A stretch of DNA of 64,000 bases. Source: JBCDCY01 sp039180875. GTDB taxonomy: Bacteria; Pseudomonadota; Alphaproteobacteria; Rhodobacterales; Rhodobacteraceae. How positions within the stretch are numbered: position 1 is the stretch's first letter; each line of letters opens with the position of its first letter. Below are positions 17,213 through 26,630 of this stretch, piece after piece. The position numbers and the translations under genes were made by a program. The notes beneath the pieces were generated by a model. That model had not been told where the DNA came from. It did no database searches and saw only the letters and a program-made list of their open reading frames with translations. The stretch is taken from positions 1 through 64,000 of the forward strand of contig JBCDCY010000003.1 in NCBI GenBank assembly GCA_039180875.1. Reading direction: 5' to 3'.

Positions 17213-18116
17213 GCGCGACGAGTTCAGCGGCATGCCGACCACCGGCCACGAGTGGGACGGCATCAAGGAGCTGAAGACCCCCGTCCCCAAGGCCTTCCAC
17301 GTGGTCCTCGCCCTCTTCGTCGGCGCCTCGCTGATCATCTGGCTGCTCTTTCCCTCCTTCCCCACGATCCGGGGCTACGCGAGCGGTCTGCTCGGCTATT
17401 CCTCCCGCACCGCGGTGACCGAGGCGGTGAGCCGATCGGCCGAGACCCGCACCGCGGCCTTCGCCCCCTTCATGGCCCTCGGCTACGAAGAGCTCCTGGC
17501 CGACGCCGCGCTCCGGGCGGAGTTCGAACCGGCAATCGGCGCGCTTTATCGGGAGAACTGCGCGGCCTGCCACGGCCTCGACCTGCTCGGGCAGACCAAC
17601 TTCCCCAATCTGCGCGACGACCACTGGCTCTGGTCCGGGGAGCCGGAGGAGATCGAGTACTCTATCCGCTACGGCATCAACGCCAATCACGACGACACGC
17701 GCTTTGCCCTGATGCCGGCCTTCGGACGGGACGAGATCCTGGCCTGGGACGAGATCCGCGACGTCGTGGAATACGTCCTGCAGATCTCGGGCCAAGACCA
17801 TGTGGGCGACGCGGCAGGCCGGGGCGAGGCGATCTTTGCCGAGCAGTGCGCGAGCTGCCACGGCGATCTCGGCCTGGGCGGCGAAGACATCGGCGCGCCG
17901 AGCCTGGTGGATGAAGCCTGGATCTACGGCGGATCACGCGAGGCGGTGCGCGCCTCCATCCGCAACGGCCGCGCCGGCGTGATGCCCTATTGGGAGGATC
18001 GGCTGAGCGACGAGCAGATCCGCAAGCTCACCCTCTACGTGCTCTGGGCCGGCGCCGACCAGGCCGCCGATCCCCTGCCCCAGACCGATCACGGAACATC
18101 GGATGCGCAGCACTGA
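17202..18116 (+). CDS. ccoP: cbb3-type cytochrome c oxidase diheme subunit III
   Basis: A 304-aa protein: cytosolic N-terminus containing the family signature GHEWDGIKEL, a membrane anchor (AFHVVLALFVGASLIIWLLF), then two cytochrome c domains with CAACH and CASCH heme motifs, each followed by a methionine region (LMPAFGRD and VMPYWEDR). It receives electrons from soluble cytochrome c. The GTG at 17202 is preferred because the frame upstream encodes the ccoQ tail out of phase; the two genes overlap by 11 nt. Confidence 0.95.
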   Translation: MTTERDEFSGMPTTGHEWDGIKELKTPVPKAFHVVLALFVGASLIIWLLFPSFPTIRGYASGLLGYSSRTAVTEAVSRSAETRTAAFAPFMALGYEELLADAALRAEFEPAIGALYRENCAACHGLDLLGQTNFPNLRDDHWLWSGEPEEIEYSIRYGINANHDDTRFALMPAFGRDEILAWDEIRDVVEYVLQISGQDHVGDAAGRGEAIFAEQCASCHGDLGLGGEDIGAPSLVDEAWIYGGSREAVRASIRNGRAGVMPYWEDRLSDEQIRKLTLYVLWAGADQAADPLPQTDHGTSDAQH

Positions 18117-18267
18117 GCGGGAGCCGCGGACCCGGGCCCTGATGTACACGCTCATCGTCGGCCTGCTGCTGACCTACGCCATCTTCAAGGCGCACCACAT
18201 CCAGGTGGCGATGGAGGCCTATCGCCACCAGCCCCTGGCCGTCGACACCAGCCAGGCCGCCAAATGA
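18103..18267 (+). CDS. Small single-helix membrane protein between ccoP and ccoI
   Basis: A 54-aa ORF with a charged N-terminus (STEREPRTR), one hydrophobic helix (ALMYTLIVGLLLTYAIF) and a short soluble tail. It overlaps ccoP by 14 nt and ccoI by 4 nt, so translation is surely coupled. The position normally belongs to ccoG-ccoH (fixGH), both absent here. It is far too short for CcoH/FixH and lacks the FixG ferredoxin motifs. It could be a minimal assembly factor or an extra subunit; I do not recognise a family. Confidence 0.75.
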   Translation: MRSTEREPRTRALMYTLIVGLLLTYAIFKAHHIQVAMEAYRHQPLAVDTSQAAK

Positions 18268-20348
18268 CCGCCGCCACCCGGGAAAGCACCTTCGCCTTGG
18301 AGGGCGTGAGCTGCCCGGCCTGCGTCTTCAGGATCGAGGAGCATCTGAAGACCCTCGACGGCGTGATCCAGGCCCGCGGCAACGCCACAAGGCGGCGCCT
18401 GCGGCTGGTCTGGGAGCCCGGCCGGCAGGACGAGGCGTCACTGGTCAGGGCGATCCAGACCCTCGGCTACGACGCTCACAGCTTCGCCGAGCAGGCGGAC
18501 GCGTCCGAGCCCTCGCTGCTGCCGCGCCTGGCGGTCGCGGCCCTCGGCATGATGAACATCATGGGCCTCTCGATCTCGGTCTGGGCCGGCGCCGTGACCG
18601 ATATGGGGCCGGGCACGACGCAGTTCATGCACTGGCTCTCGGCCCTGATCGCCTTGCCGGTCACGGTCTATTCCGGCTCCGTTTTCTATCTGCCGGCGCT
18701 CCGCGCGATCCGGGTCGGGCGCATGACCATGGACACGCCCATCGCCATCGCGATCTGGGTGACGTTCGTGGCCAGCCTGGTGGAGACGGTGCGCGGCGCA
18801 CACCATGTCTATTTCGACGCCGTGGTGTCGCTGATCTTCCTTCTGCTGATCGGCCGCGTGTTGGAGCAATCGCTCCGCCGCCGCTCCGGCGACACCGCCG
18901 CCAATCTGCGCGATCTGCTCGCGGTGCCGGCCTTTCGATTGGCGCCGGACGGCACGCTCGCCGAGGTCGATCCGGCCACGCTGCGCCCCGGCGACCGGAT
19001 CCTGGTGCAAAGCGGCGGGCGGGTGCCGGCCGACGGCCAGCTTGCGGGAGAGGAAGCCTGGATCGACGAAAGCGCCCTCACCGGAGAGGCCGCGCCGCGC
19101 CGGATCGGCGCCGGCGGAGCGATCCCGGCCGGCGCTGTCATCACCATCGGGCCGGCGGTGCTGGAGATCACCCAAAGCGGCGGCTCGGTCCAGCTCATGC
19201 AGATGAGCCGGATGTTAGAGGAGGCCGCCGCCCACAAGGGACGCGTCCAGCTTCTGGCCGATCGCTTCGCCCAAAGCTACGTGCCGCTGGTGCTGATCGG
19301 CGGAGCAGCCGGCTTCGCCCTTTGGTTCGGGCCGCTGGGGGCGAGCTTTGGCGAGGCTTTGATGATCGCCGTGGCGGTGCTGGTGGTCACCTGCCCCTGC
19401 GCCGCCGGGCTCGCCACCCCGGCGGTGACCACCCGCGCGGTGAACCTCCTCCTCCGCGACGGGGTTCTGATCAAATCGGGGGAGGCCTTGGAGAAACTCG
19501 GGGAGGTCGACCGGATCTACGTCGACAAGACCGGCACCCTGTCGGAGCCCCATATCGCGGTAGACCGGGCGGTGCCGGACGCGCTGCTGGCCGGGGCCCG
19601 ACGCCTGGCCGCCGCCAGCGGCCATCCCCTGGCCCGGGCCCTTGGGGAGGGGTGCGACGCTGCGCCCGCCACGGCGGTGCGCGAACATCCGGGCCAGGGG
19701 ATCGAGGCCGCCGACGGCGCGCGGCTCGGCACCGCCGCCTTCGTCGGCCTGGCGGAGGCGGCGGCGACCCCCGCGATCTACTACCGTGCCCCGGGGGGCG
19801 AGATCGCCCGCTTCACCTTCTCGGAGAGCCCGGTGACAGGGGCCCGTGCGGCCATCCGCGCCCTCGCCCCGTTGCAAATCACCCTGCTCTCCGGCGACGG
19901 CCCGCATCCCGTCGGCGCGTTCGCCCAGCGGGTTGGCATCGAGACCTGGCAGGCCCGGCAATCTCCCCTGGAGAAGCTCCAGCTTCTGCAGGCCGAGCGC
20001 GACCGCGGCGGCCGGGCGTTGATGGTGGGCGACGGCATCAACGACAGCGGCGCCTTGAGCGCGGCCCATGTCTCCGCCTCCTTCGCCTCGGCCACCCAGA
20101 TCGCCCAGGCCGCCGCCGATGTCCTGCTGCTGCGGAGCGATCTGATGCTGCTGCCCCGGGCCCTGCGGCTCGCCCGGCGGGCCCGGTGGCTGATCGCGCA
20201 GAACCTCTGGTTCTCGACCGCCTACAACGTGCTGACGGTTCCCCTGGCCCTGATGGGCTATCTCAGCCCGATGCTCGCCGCGCTCCTGATGTCGTCCTCC
20301 TCCATCCTCGTCTTGCTGAACGGTCTGCGGCTGAGGGCAGCGCCATGA
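18264..20348 (+). CDS. ccoI: Copper-exporting P1B-type ATPase for cbb3 assembly
   Basis: A 694-aa heavy-metal ATPase. It has an N-terminal HMA domain with a CPAC metal site (GVSCPACVFRIEEHL), the transmembrane CPC motif (VTCPCAAGLATP), the phosphorylation loop DKTGTLSEP and the hinge GDGINDSGAL. CcoI/FixI supplies copper for the CuB centre of cbb3 oxidase. The location between ccoP and ccoS agrees. It overlaps both neighbours by 4 nt. Confidence 0.95.
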   Translation: MTAATRESTFALEGVSCPACVFRIEEHLKTLDGVIQARGNATRRRLRLVWEPGRQDEASLVRAIQTLGYDAHSFAEQADASEPSLLPRLAVAALGMMNIMGLSISVWAGAVTDMGPGTTQFMHWLSALIALPVTVYSGSVFYLPALRAIRVGRMTMDTPIAIAIWVTFVASLVETVRGAHHVYFDAVVSLIFLLLIGRVLEQSLRRRSGDTAANLRDLLAVPAFRLAPDGTLAEVDPATLRPGDRILVQSGGRVPADGQLAGEEAWIDESALTGEAAPRRIGAGGAIPAGAVITIGPAVLEITQSGGSVQLMQMSRMLEEAAAHKGRVQLLADRFAQSYVPLVLIGGAAGFALWFGPLGASFGEALMIAVAVLVVTCPCAAGLATPAVTTRAVNLLLRDGVLIKSGEALEKLGEVDRIYVDKTGTLSEPHIAVDRAVPDALLAGARRLAAASGHPLARALGEGCDAAPATAVREHPGQGIEAADGARLGTAAFVGLAEAAATPAIYYRAPGGEIARFTFSESPVTGARAAIRALAPLQITLLSGDGPHPVGAFAQRVGIETWQARQSPLEKLQLLQAERDRGGRALMVGDGINDSGALSAAHVSASFASATQIAQAAADVLLLRSDLMLLPRALRLARRARWLIAQNLWFSTAYNVLTVPLALMGYLSPMLAALLMSSSSILVLLNGLRLRAAP

Positions 20349-20509
20349 ACACCCTGGTCTTTCTCATCCCGGTCTCCATCGCCCTCGCGCTTTGCGCCCT
20401 GGTCGGCTTCTTCTGGGCCGTCCGCAGCGGGCAGTACGAGGATCTGGAGGGCGATGCCGAGCGCTTCCTCTACAGCGAGGATCGGCCCTCGCCGAAGCGA
20501 AAGCCCTAG
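20345..20509 (+). CDS. ccoS: cbb3-type oxidase assembly protein
   Basis: A 54-aa protein with one N-terminal helix (TLVFLIPVSIALALCALVGF) followed by FFWAVRSGQYEDLEGDAERFL, the hallmark of CcoS/FixS. CcoS is required for cofactor insertion into cbb3 oxidase. It overlaps ccoI by 4 nt and ends the operon. Its TAG stop shares CTAG with the stop of the convergent EamA gene, leaving no room for a terminator between them. Confidence 0.94.
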   Translation: MNTLVFLIPVSIALALCALVGFFWAVRSGQYEDLEGDAERFLYSEDRPSPKRKP

Positions 20510-21393
20510 CCGCGCGTGATCTCGAGCACGGCGGCGCCGACGATCAGAGCGGCGCCGACGCCCTCCCGCCAGCCGAACGGCTCTCCGGCAAAGAGCGCGG
20601 CGGTGGCGAGGCCGACGACGACCTCGCTCATCAGGAGCAGGCCCACCCGGGCGGGCGTGAGTTTGGTCGCCGGCCAGATCGTCAGGAACAGCATCGGCAG
20701 GACGTAGATGACCGACAGCACGGCGTAGGGTGCGAGCCCCGCGACCGCGTCCATCTCGGGCAAGGCCGCGCCCCCGCCCCAGGCCAAGACGACCCCGGCG
20801 ATGGAGATCAGCACGGCGCCGACGACAAAGGCGAAGACTTGGATCGGAAGGGAAACGCCCGTCGTCCGGTAGAGCCCGAGGGAGCCGATGCTCCAGGCCA
20901 AGCCAGAAGCGAGCGCCAGCCAATCGCCCAGATTGCGCGGCCCGGGGATCATCTGCTCCCCGCCGAGGATGACGATGAGGCCGGCGAGGCCGACGATCAG
21001 ACCGATCACCCGGACAAGCGTCAGTCGCTCACCGAGAAAGACGAGGCCGAGGAGCGTCCCCCAGATCGGTGCGAGGTAGAAGAGCAGGATGGAGCGGACG
21101 ACGTCGGTGTAGACCAGGCTGGTGGTGAACAGGCTGAAGGCCGCACCGGTGAACAGGCCGCTGAAGAACACCGCCCGCCAGTTCCGCATCAGCGCCCGCC
21201 GGTCGGGCCAAAGGAACGGCAGCAGCACCACCAGGCTCACGAGATACATCGCGATGCCGGGCCAGGGCCCGGGCAACCCGCCGGCCGCAAAGAAACGCAC
21301 CGGGATCCAGTAGAGGCCCCAGAGCATGCCGCCCACCACCAGGGCGATGCTCGCCGTGGTCTGGATCCGGGCGGGCGTCCTGGCTGAGATCAT
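20506..21393 (-). CDS. EamA/DMT-family transporter
   Basis: A 295-aa protein with about ten hydrophobic helices in two EamA-type halves (VVGGMLWGLYWIPVRFFAAG at the N-terminus, SGLAWSIGSLGLYRTTGVSL opening the second). These carriers typically export or import amino acids or related metabolites across the inner membrane; substrate unknown. It lies just downstream of the ABC permease gene in the same direction (15-nt gap), so it may belong to the same transcript. Confidence 0.85.
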   Translation of the reverse strand: MISARTPARIQTTASIALVVGGMLWGLYWIPVRFFAAGGLPGPWPGIAMYLVSLVVLLPFLWPDRRALMRNWRAVFFSGLFTGAAFSLFTTSLVYTDVVRSILLFYLAPIWGTLLGLVFLGERLTLVRVIGLIVGLAGLIVILGGEQMIPGPRNLGDWLALASGLAWSIGSLGLYRTTGVSLPIQVFAFVVGAVLISIAGVVLAWGGGAALPEMDAVAGLAPYAVLSVIYVLPMLFLTIWPATKLTPARVGLLLMSEVVVGLATAALFAGEPFGWREGVGAALIVGAAVLEITRG

Positions 21394-21408
21394 CGCCTGT
21401 ATCAGCGG

Positions 21409-23463
21409 CTATAGGCCGAGGGCGCGGCGGCGCTCCTCAGCAAAGCCCTGTACCAGCCGGTCGGCCACCAGCGCCAGGATCGCCATCGCCGCACCCGCCG
21501 TGATGCCGAGGCCCACATCGGCCTGGCCGAGGGCGAGGAAGATCGACTGGCCGAGCCCCGTGGTGCCAATGAGCGCCGCGATCACCAGCATGGCGAAGGC
21601 GTAGAGGATGGTCTGGTTGAGCCCCAGCAGGATCGTCGGCATGGCGTAGGGCATCCGCACCTCCACCATCGTCTGCCAGGGCGTGGCGCCGGAGGTGGTG
21701 GCGGCGTCCAACAGCTCCTCCGGCGTCGTGGTGAGGCCGTGCTGGGTGTAGCGGATCATCGGCACGATGGCGTAGGCGCAGATCGCGAGGAAGGCGGAGA
21801 ATTCGCCGATCTGGAAGAACATCAGCACGGGGATCAGGAAGACGAAGAGCGGGATGGTCTGCAGCATGTCGCAGACCGGGCGCACCAGCCGCCAGGCCAT
21901 CGGGCTGACGGCGCAGAGGAGGCCGAGCGCGCCGCCGAAGACCGCACAAGCGATGACCGAGATGCCGGAGAGATAGACCGAGAGCAGCGCCCGCTCCCAC
22001 AGCCCTGAGATCAGGATGGCGCCGAGCATCGCTACGGCAAAGATCGCCATCCGCCGCCCGCCCGACAGCCAGCCGACCGCGCCGACGCCCGCGAGCACGA
22101 AGGGCCAGGGCAGCTCGGCAATCCCCGTCTCCACGATCACGGCCAGCGGCAGCAGCATGGCGCCGAGCAGCGGGCGGCCGCGGAGGGCGAAGGCGGTGGC
22201 GACCAGGATGGCCGCGACGAAGAACCAAAGGCTCATCGCCTCCGTCCAGGCAAAGCCCCAGGTGAAGGGAAGCACCGCATTGTCGAGCCCGATGCGGAGC
22301 GGCAGGAGGAGGAAGAAGGTCACGGTGTTCTTGAAGGCATCGAGGGAAGCGCCGTGCTCCGCCGTGAAGGCACCGAGGCCCTGGTCCACGCCCTCTGCCA
22401 TCGGCGCGAACAGCGCGAGTTCGCCGGGCTGCGGCAGGCGCTGCCAGAGCAGCAGCAGGGCGACGGCGGTGAGGCCGAGGATCACGTAGATCCCTCGCCG
22501 GTCGTGGCGCACGCGGTCCCGCGCGAGCGCCCCGCTCATCCGGTCGATCAGGATGGCGAAGACGACGATGACCAGGCCCGCGAGCAGGCTCTGCCCGAAC
22601 TGGGCCTTGCGCATGGTGAGCAGGACCTCCCAGCCGATGTCGTCGAAGCCGCCGATCACCGCCGCGATGATCACCATGGAGAGCGCCGCCATCAGACTTT
22701 GGTTCACGCCCACCATGATCTGGGTGAGCGCGGCCGGCAGCTCCACCAGGAAGAGCTGCTGCAGCCGCGTGCCGCCGCTCATCACCGCCGCTTCCTTGAC
22801 GTCGGGATCCACCCGCTCGAGCCCCAGCAGCACGTTTCGCGCCATCGGCGGTGCGGCGTAGATGGCCGAGGCGATCAGGCCCACCACCGGGCCGAAGCCA
22901 AAGAGCAGGAGGAGCGGCGTGAGGTAGGCGAAGGTCGGCACCGTCTGCATGACGTCGAGCACCGCCAGCACCGCCCGGCGGACGCGGGGGAGTTCGTAGG
23001 CCAGGATGCCGATGCTGCCGCCGGCGAGCAGCGCGAGCGGGACGGAGACCGAGACGAGCGCCAGGGTGTTCATGCTCTCGACCCAATAGCCCGAGGCGAG
23101 CACGAGGGAGAGGCCGATCAGCCCGAGCGCGGCCATCCGCAGCCCGCCGATATGCCAGCCGAGCGCGGTGACGAGGCCGATGGTGATCGGCCAGGGCGTC
23201 CCCACCAGAAGCGCATTCGCCCACTGCATCGGATAGGCCATGAGGGCAGAGAGCAGGCGCGCGGCGGGCTTCACCCCCTCCAACGCCCAAGTCGCGCCGG
23301 CCCCGACCCAGTCGCTCAGGGGAAGCTGCAGCGCGTCCGGCCACTCGGCGATCCCGGGCAGGGCTGACTCAAATACCAGACAGAGGAGGCCGACCAACGC
23401 CGTCGTCAGCGCCATTGCCACCGCGGGGCGCTGCTCCAGCGATGCCCGGATCGCCAGCGTCAT
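21409..23463 (-). CDS. ProW-type quaternary-amine ABC permease, tandem-fused
   Basis: A 684-aa permease containing two complete binding-protein-dependent transport domains in one chain. Each has the EAA-type cytoplasmic loop (DPDVKEAAVMSGGTRLQQLF in the first half, TPEELLDAATTSGATPWQTM in the second). Typical ProW has one such domain (about 300-350 aa) and works as a dimer. The neighbouring ATPase and binding protein point to uptake of glycine betaine, choline or carnitine. The start overlaps the ATPase stop by 4 nt. Confidence 0.9.
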   Translation of the reverse strand: MTLAIRASLEQRPAVAMALTTALVGLLCLVFESALPGIAEWPDALQLPLSDWVGAGATWALEGVKPAARLLSALMAYPMQWANALLVGTPWPITIGLVTALGWHIGGLRMAALGLIGLSLVLASGYWVESMNTLALVSVSVPLALLAGGSIGILAYELPRVRRAVLAVLDVMQTVPTFAYLTPLLLLFGFGPVVGLIASAIYAAPPMARNVLLGLERVDPDVKEAAVMSGGTRLQQLFLVELPAALTQIMVGVNQSLMAALSMVIIAAVIGGFDDIGWEVLLTMRKAQFGQSLLAGLVIVVFAILIDRMSGALARDRVRHDRRGIYVILGLTAVALLLLWQRLPQPGELALFAPMAEGVDQGLGAFTAEHGASLDAFKNTVTFFLLLPLRIGLDNAVLPFTWGFAWTEAMSLWFFVAAILVATAFALRGRPLLGAMLLPLAVIVETGIAELPWPFVLAGVGAVGWLSGGRRMAIFAVAMLGAILISGLWERALLSVYLSGISVIACAVFGGALGLLCAVSPMAWRLVRPVCDMLQTIPLFVFLIPVLMFFQIGEFSAFLAICAYAIVPMIRYTQHGLTTTPEELLDAATTSGATPWQTMVEVRMPYAMPTILLGLNQTILYAFAMLVIAALIGTTGLGQSIFLALGQADVGLGITAGAAMAILALVADRLVQGFAEERRRALGL

Positions 23464-24527
23464 TCCGCCTCGACCTGCAGCGAGGCCTTGGCCAGGTCGC
23501 GCGGATAGACCGCGCCGACGCAGCGGCCGTCGGGGTCGCGCACCGGTACCGCCTCGTAGAGCGACATGCAGGAGGCGAGCGCCGCCTCCAGCGTCATGTC
23601 GGTCCTCAGCCCCGGACCGTCCGGCATGTCGGCAGGCACCGCATCCCCCGTCAGCATGACGGAGGCGACCTTGGCATGCCGGCCGGTCGCCACGTCGCGG
23701 GAGAACTCGGCGACGTAGTCGTTCACCGGGTGCAGCACGATCTCCGCCGGCGTGCCGATCTGCACGATCGCGCCGTCCTTCATGATGGCGATGCGGTCGG
23801 CGAGCTTCAGCGCCTCGGCGATGTCGTGGGTGATGAAGACGATGGATTTCTTGAGCGTCTTCTGGATGGTCAGGAACTCGTCCTGCAACTGGCGCCGGAT
23901 CAGCGGATCGAGGGCGGAGAACGGCTCGTCCAGGAACCAGATATCGGGGTTCACGGCGAGGGAGCGGGCGATGCCGACGCGCTGGCGCTGGCCGCCGGAA
24001 AGCTCCCGCGGATAGGCGTCCTCCCGCCCCTCGAGCCCCACCAGGCGGATAACCTCGAGCGCCCGCTCGCGCCGCCCGGCGCGCGCCTGGCCCTGCATCT
24101 TCAGGGGAAAGCCGATGTTCTCGGCCACCGTCATATGCGGGAAGAGGCCAAAATGCTGGAAGACCATGCCGAGGGTGCGGCGTCGCAGCTCGATCATCCG
24201 CTTCTTGCTGGCGGTGAGGATGTTCTCGCCCGCGATCAGCACCTCACCGGCCGTGCCTTCGAGGAGTCGCGCCAGACAGCGCACCAGGGTCGACTTGCCG
24301 GAGCCAGAGAGCCCCATGATGACGAAAAGCTCACCCTCGGCCACGTCGAAGGTGGCGTCCTGCACGGCCGGGATGCAGCCCTGGCCGCGCAGGACTTCAG
24401 CGGCGGCGCTCGGGTCGCCGCCGGATCGGTCCAAGGCCTCGGCCAGCTTGCGCTCGGCATCGGCGCCGAAGACCTGCCAGACGCCCCGGCACGCGATGGC
24501 CTGGGGCGTCTGGGAGCCGTCATCCAC
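23460..24527 (-). CDS. ProV-type glycine betaine/quaternary-amine ABC ATPase
   Basis: A 355-aa ATPase with Walker A GLSGSGKST (72-80), Q-loop FQHFGLFPH, signature LSGGQRQ (176-182) and Walker B FLDEPFSALD, followed by an ITHD switch. The N-terminal extension (residues 1-55) and C-terminal CBS-like region (SLYEAVPVRDPDGRCVGAV) are typical of ProV/OpuA ATPases; the CBS part senses ionic strength in some homologues. It is encoded between the periplasmic binding protein and the fused permease. Confidence 0.92.
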   Translation of the reverse strand: MDDGSQTPQAIACRGVWQVFGADAERKLAEALDRSGGDPSAAAEVLRGQGCIPAVQDATFDVAEGELFVIMGLSGSGKSTLVRCLARLLEGTAGEVLIAGENILTASKKRMIELRRRTLGMVFQHFGLFPHMTVAENIGFPLKMQGQARAGRRERALEVIRLVGLEGREDAYPRELSGGQRQRVGIARSLAVNPDIWFLDEPFSALDPLIRRQLQDEFLTIQKTLKKSIVFITHDIAEALKLADRIAIMKDGAIVQIGTPAEIVLHPVNDYVAEFSRDVATGRHAKVASVMLTGDAVPADMPDGPGLRTDMTLEAALASCMSLYEAVPVRDPDGRCVGAVYPRDLAKASLQVEAE

Positions 24528-24551
24528 CTGCGGGGTCCACGGGCGCGGGCC

Positions 24552-25502
24552 CTAGTTGACCGCCGCGTCGACGACCGGCTTCCACTTGGCCTCATTCTCG
24601 GCCATCCAGGCGGCCACGACCTCCTCGACCGAGCCGCCATCGACGTCGATGGCGCCCATCATCCGCTGCTGGTCCTCGACGGCGAGCTGGTAGTTGGTGA
24701 GGATCTCGAACGCCGCCGGCCACTTCTCCTCCAGCCCGGCCCAGCCGGCCTTGAAGATGCGCGAGGGGGCAAAGTCGCAGTCGTGGGTCGCGGCCGGGTT
24801 GGTGCCCCAGGCCGGATCGTTGAAGCAGGCCTCGTTGCCCACCGGTAGATCGACGAACTGCACGTCGTAGGCCGACATGGCCCAATGCGGCTGCCAGAAG
24901 ACGATGAGGAGCGGTGATTGCTTCTCCGTCGCCGCGCGCAGCTCGGTGATCAGGGCGCCTTCGGAGCCCGCGGGCACGGCCCGAAACGGCAGGTCGAGCC
25001 CGGTCATCCGATCGGCCCCGGGCGTGCCCCAATCGGCCGGATAGTCGACGAGCCGCCCCTGGGGGATCGTCTCGGCACTGGCAAAGACCGTGGCGCAGTC
25101 CATAAGCGCCTCCCAGGCCGGCAGGCCGGGGCAGAGATCGGCCACGTGCGCGGGATAGGCGAGGCCTTCCTTGGCATCGAGGCCGAGATCGCCGAGCTCG
25201 ACGACACCGCCCGCCTCGACCTTCTTGGCGTAGTCCTCCGAGACGTTGGAGGACCAGACCTCCAGCGCGGCATGGATCTCCCCGTCCGCCATGGCCTGGT
25301 ACATGTTCATGTAGCCGGCGGTGGTGTACTCCACCGTGTAGCCCGCCTCCTCCAGCATCGCCCCTGCGATGTGGGTCGAGATGTGCTGGCCGGTCCATTC
25401 GTTGATGGCGAGCCGGATGGGTTCGTCGACGGCGCCGAGGTCGGTGGCAAAGGCGCTGCCGGCCATCAGGCTGATGGCGGCCGTGGTGCTCAGAAGTCTC
25501 AT
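24552..25502 (-). CDS. ProX-type periplasmic quaternary-amine binding protein
   Basis: A 316-aa protein with a Sec signal peptide (RLLSTTAAISLMAGSAFA) and an OpuAC fold beginning PIRLAINEWTGQHISTHIAG. Aromatic residues in FWQPHWAMSAYD could build the cation-pi cage that holds trimethylammonium groups. The ATG at 25502 is preceded by GGGAGA; the frame extends to 25571 but that would add a non-signal leader. It is the first gene of the transporter and diverges from a GlxA/AraC regulator, its likely controller. Whether betaine, choline or carnitine is bound cannot be decided. Confidence 0.88.
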   Translation of the reverse strand: MRLLSTTAAISLMAGSAFATDLGAVDEPIRLAINEWTGQHISTHIAGAMLEEAGYTVEYTTAGYMNMYQAMADGEIHAALEVWSSNVSEDYAKKVEAGGVVELGDLGLDAKEGLAYPAHVADLCPGLPAWEALMDCATVFASAETIPQGRLVDYPADWGTPGADRMTGLDLPFRAVPAGSEGALITELRAATEKQSPLLIVFWQPHWAMSAYDVQFVDLPVGNEACFNDPAWGTNPAATHDCDFAPSRIFKAGWAGLEEKWPAAFEILTNYQLAVEDQQRMMGAIDVDGGSVEEVVAAWMAENEAKWKPVVDAAVN

Positions 25503-25610
25503 CTGGGTCTCCCTGTTTTTCTGTCGTTGACCTGGGTGCCGGGAAATCATGCCCGAGTGGCTGAAAGTCACTTTAACAACCCCGGCCGCAAAATTAAGAC
25601 TTTTGGCCAG

Positions 25611-26630
25611 ATGGGTGCAAACGCCGATACCGGCCTGCGGATCCGCATCCTAGTGGTGCCGAGCTTCAATCTGGCGGCCACCGTCGGCTTCATCGACCCG
25701 TTCCGCGCGGCCAACTACCTCGACGGCGTGCCGCATTTCGCCTGGGAGATCGTCTCGGAGCATGGCGGGCCTTGCCCCGCCAGCAACGGCGCAAGCCTCG
25801 AGACGGCCGCGCTCGACGATGCGCACGGGGAGGCCGACATCGTCGTCGCCTCGGCAAGCTGGACGCCGGAGCGCCACGCGACGCCGCGGCTGACCACCGC
25901 GCTTCGCGACGCGGCGCGCGGCGCGACGGTCATCGGCGCCCTCGACACCGGCGCCTTCGTCCTGGCCGAGGCCGGCCTTTTGAGCGGGCGCCGGGCCACC
26001 ACGCACTACGAGCATATCGACGCATTGCAGGAGCTCTACCCCGACGTCGAGGTGGTGGAGGATCTCTTCGTCTTCGACGGCAACCGTGCGACCTGCTGCG
26101 GCGGCGTCGCGTCCGTCGACTTCGCGCTCCACATCCTAAAGGGCGTGCGTGGCGGCGCCCTCGCCAATGCCGCGGCGCGCTATGTCTTTCACCCAGGGCT
26201 CCGCGAGCACGGCGCCCACCAGCAGCCCGACGGGGGCGAGCCGCTCGGCCATCTCGTGCCCTCCAAGGTCAAGGCCGCGATCCGGATGATGGAGGAGCAT
26301 CTGGAGGATCCGGTCGCGATCCCGGCGATCTGCAGCGCCGTCGGCATCTCCCACCGCCAACTGAACCGCCTCTTTGCCACCTATATCCGCAAGACGCCGG
26401 CGCTCTACTACCGCGACATCCGGCTCGACCGGGCCCGCGGTCTGGTCACCCAGACCGAGCTTTCGATGCAGGAGATCGCCGTCGCCTCGGGCTTTGCCAG
26501 CCAGGTGCATTTCAGCCGGGCCTACCGCGACCGCTTCGGCCTGCCGCCGATCAAGGACCGGATCGAGGGGCGCGTACCCTTCGAGTACCGCGCCTGGCCG
26601 ATGCACCGGCGGTCGCGGCGCCGAGTGTGA
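25611..26630 (+). CDS. GlxA-family AraC regulator (DJ-1/PfpI + HTH), CdhR/GbdR-like
   Basis: A 339-aa regulator with an N-terminal DJ-1/PfpI-like domain (IRILVVPSFNLAATVGFIDP; GALDTGAFVLAEAGLL) and a C-terminal AraC double HTH (PAICSAVGISHRQLNRLF; MQEIAVASGFASQVHFSRAY). The class includes the carnitine and glycine betaine regulators CdhR and GbdR of Pseudomonas. The ATG at 25611 begins the DJ-1 fold; the much longer open frame upstream is antisense to the binding-protein gene. It lies between the transporter (divergent) and the catabolic genes (same direction), suiting control of both. The inducer is inferred to be a quaternary amine. Confidence 0.88.
   Translation: MGANADTGLRIRILVVPSFNLAATVGFIDPFRAANYLDGVPHFAWEIVSEHGGPCPASNGASLETAALDDAHGEADIVVASASWTPERHATPRLTTALRDAARGATVIGALDTGAFVLAEAGLLSGRRATTHYEHIDALQELYPDVEVVEDLFVFDGNRATCCGGVASVDFALHILKGVRGGALANAAARYVFHPGLREHGAHQQPDGGEPLGHLVPSKVKAAIRMMEEHLEDPVAIPAICSAVGISHRQLNRLFATYIRKTPALYYRDIRLDRARGLVTQTELSMQEIAVASGFASQVHFSRAYRDRFGLPPIKDRIEGRVPFEYRAWPMHRRSRRRV

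Noticed and set aside
15639..17861. Minus-strand frame of 740 codons across ccoN, ccoO and ccoP
   Set aside because: Composition is typical of a shadow frame and it crosses three well-identified oxidase genes.
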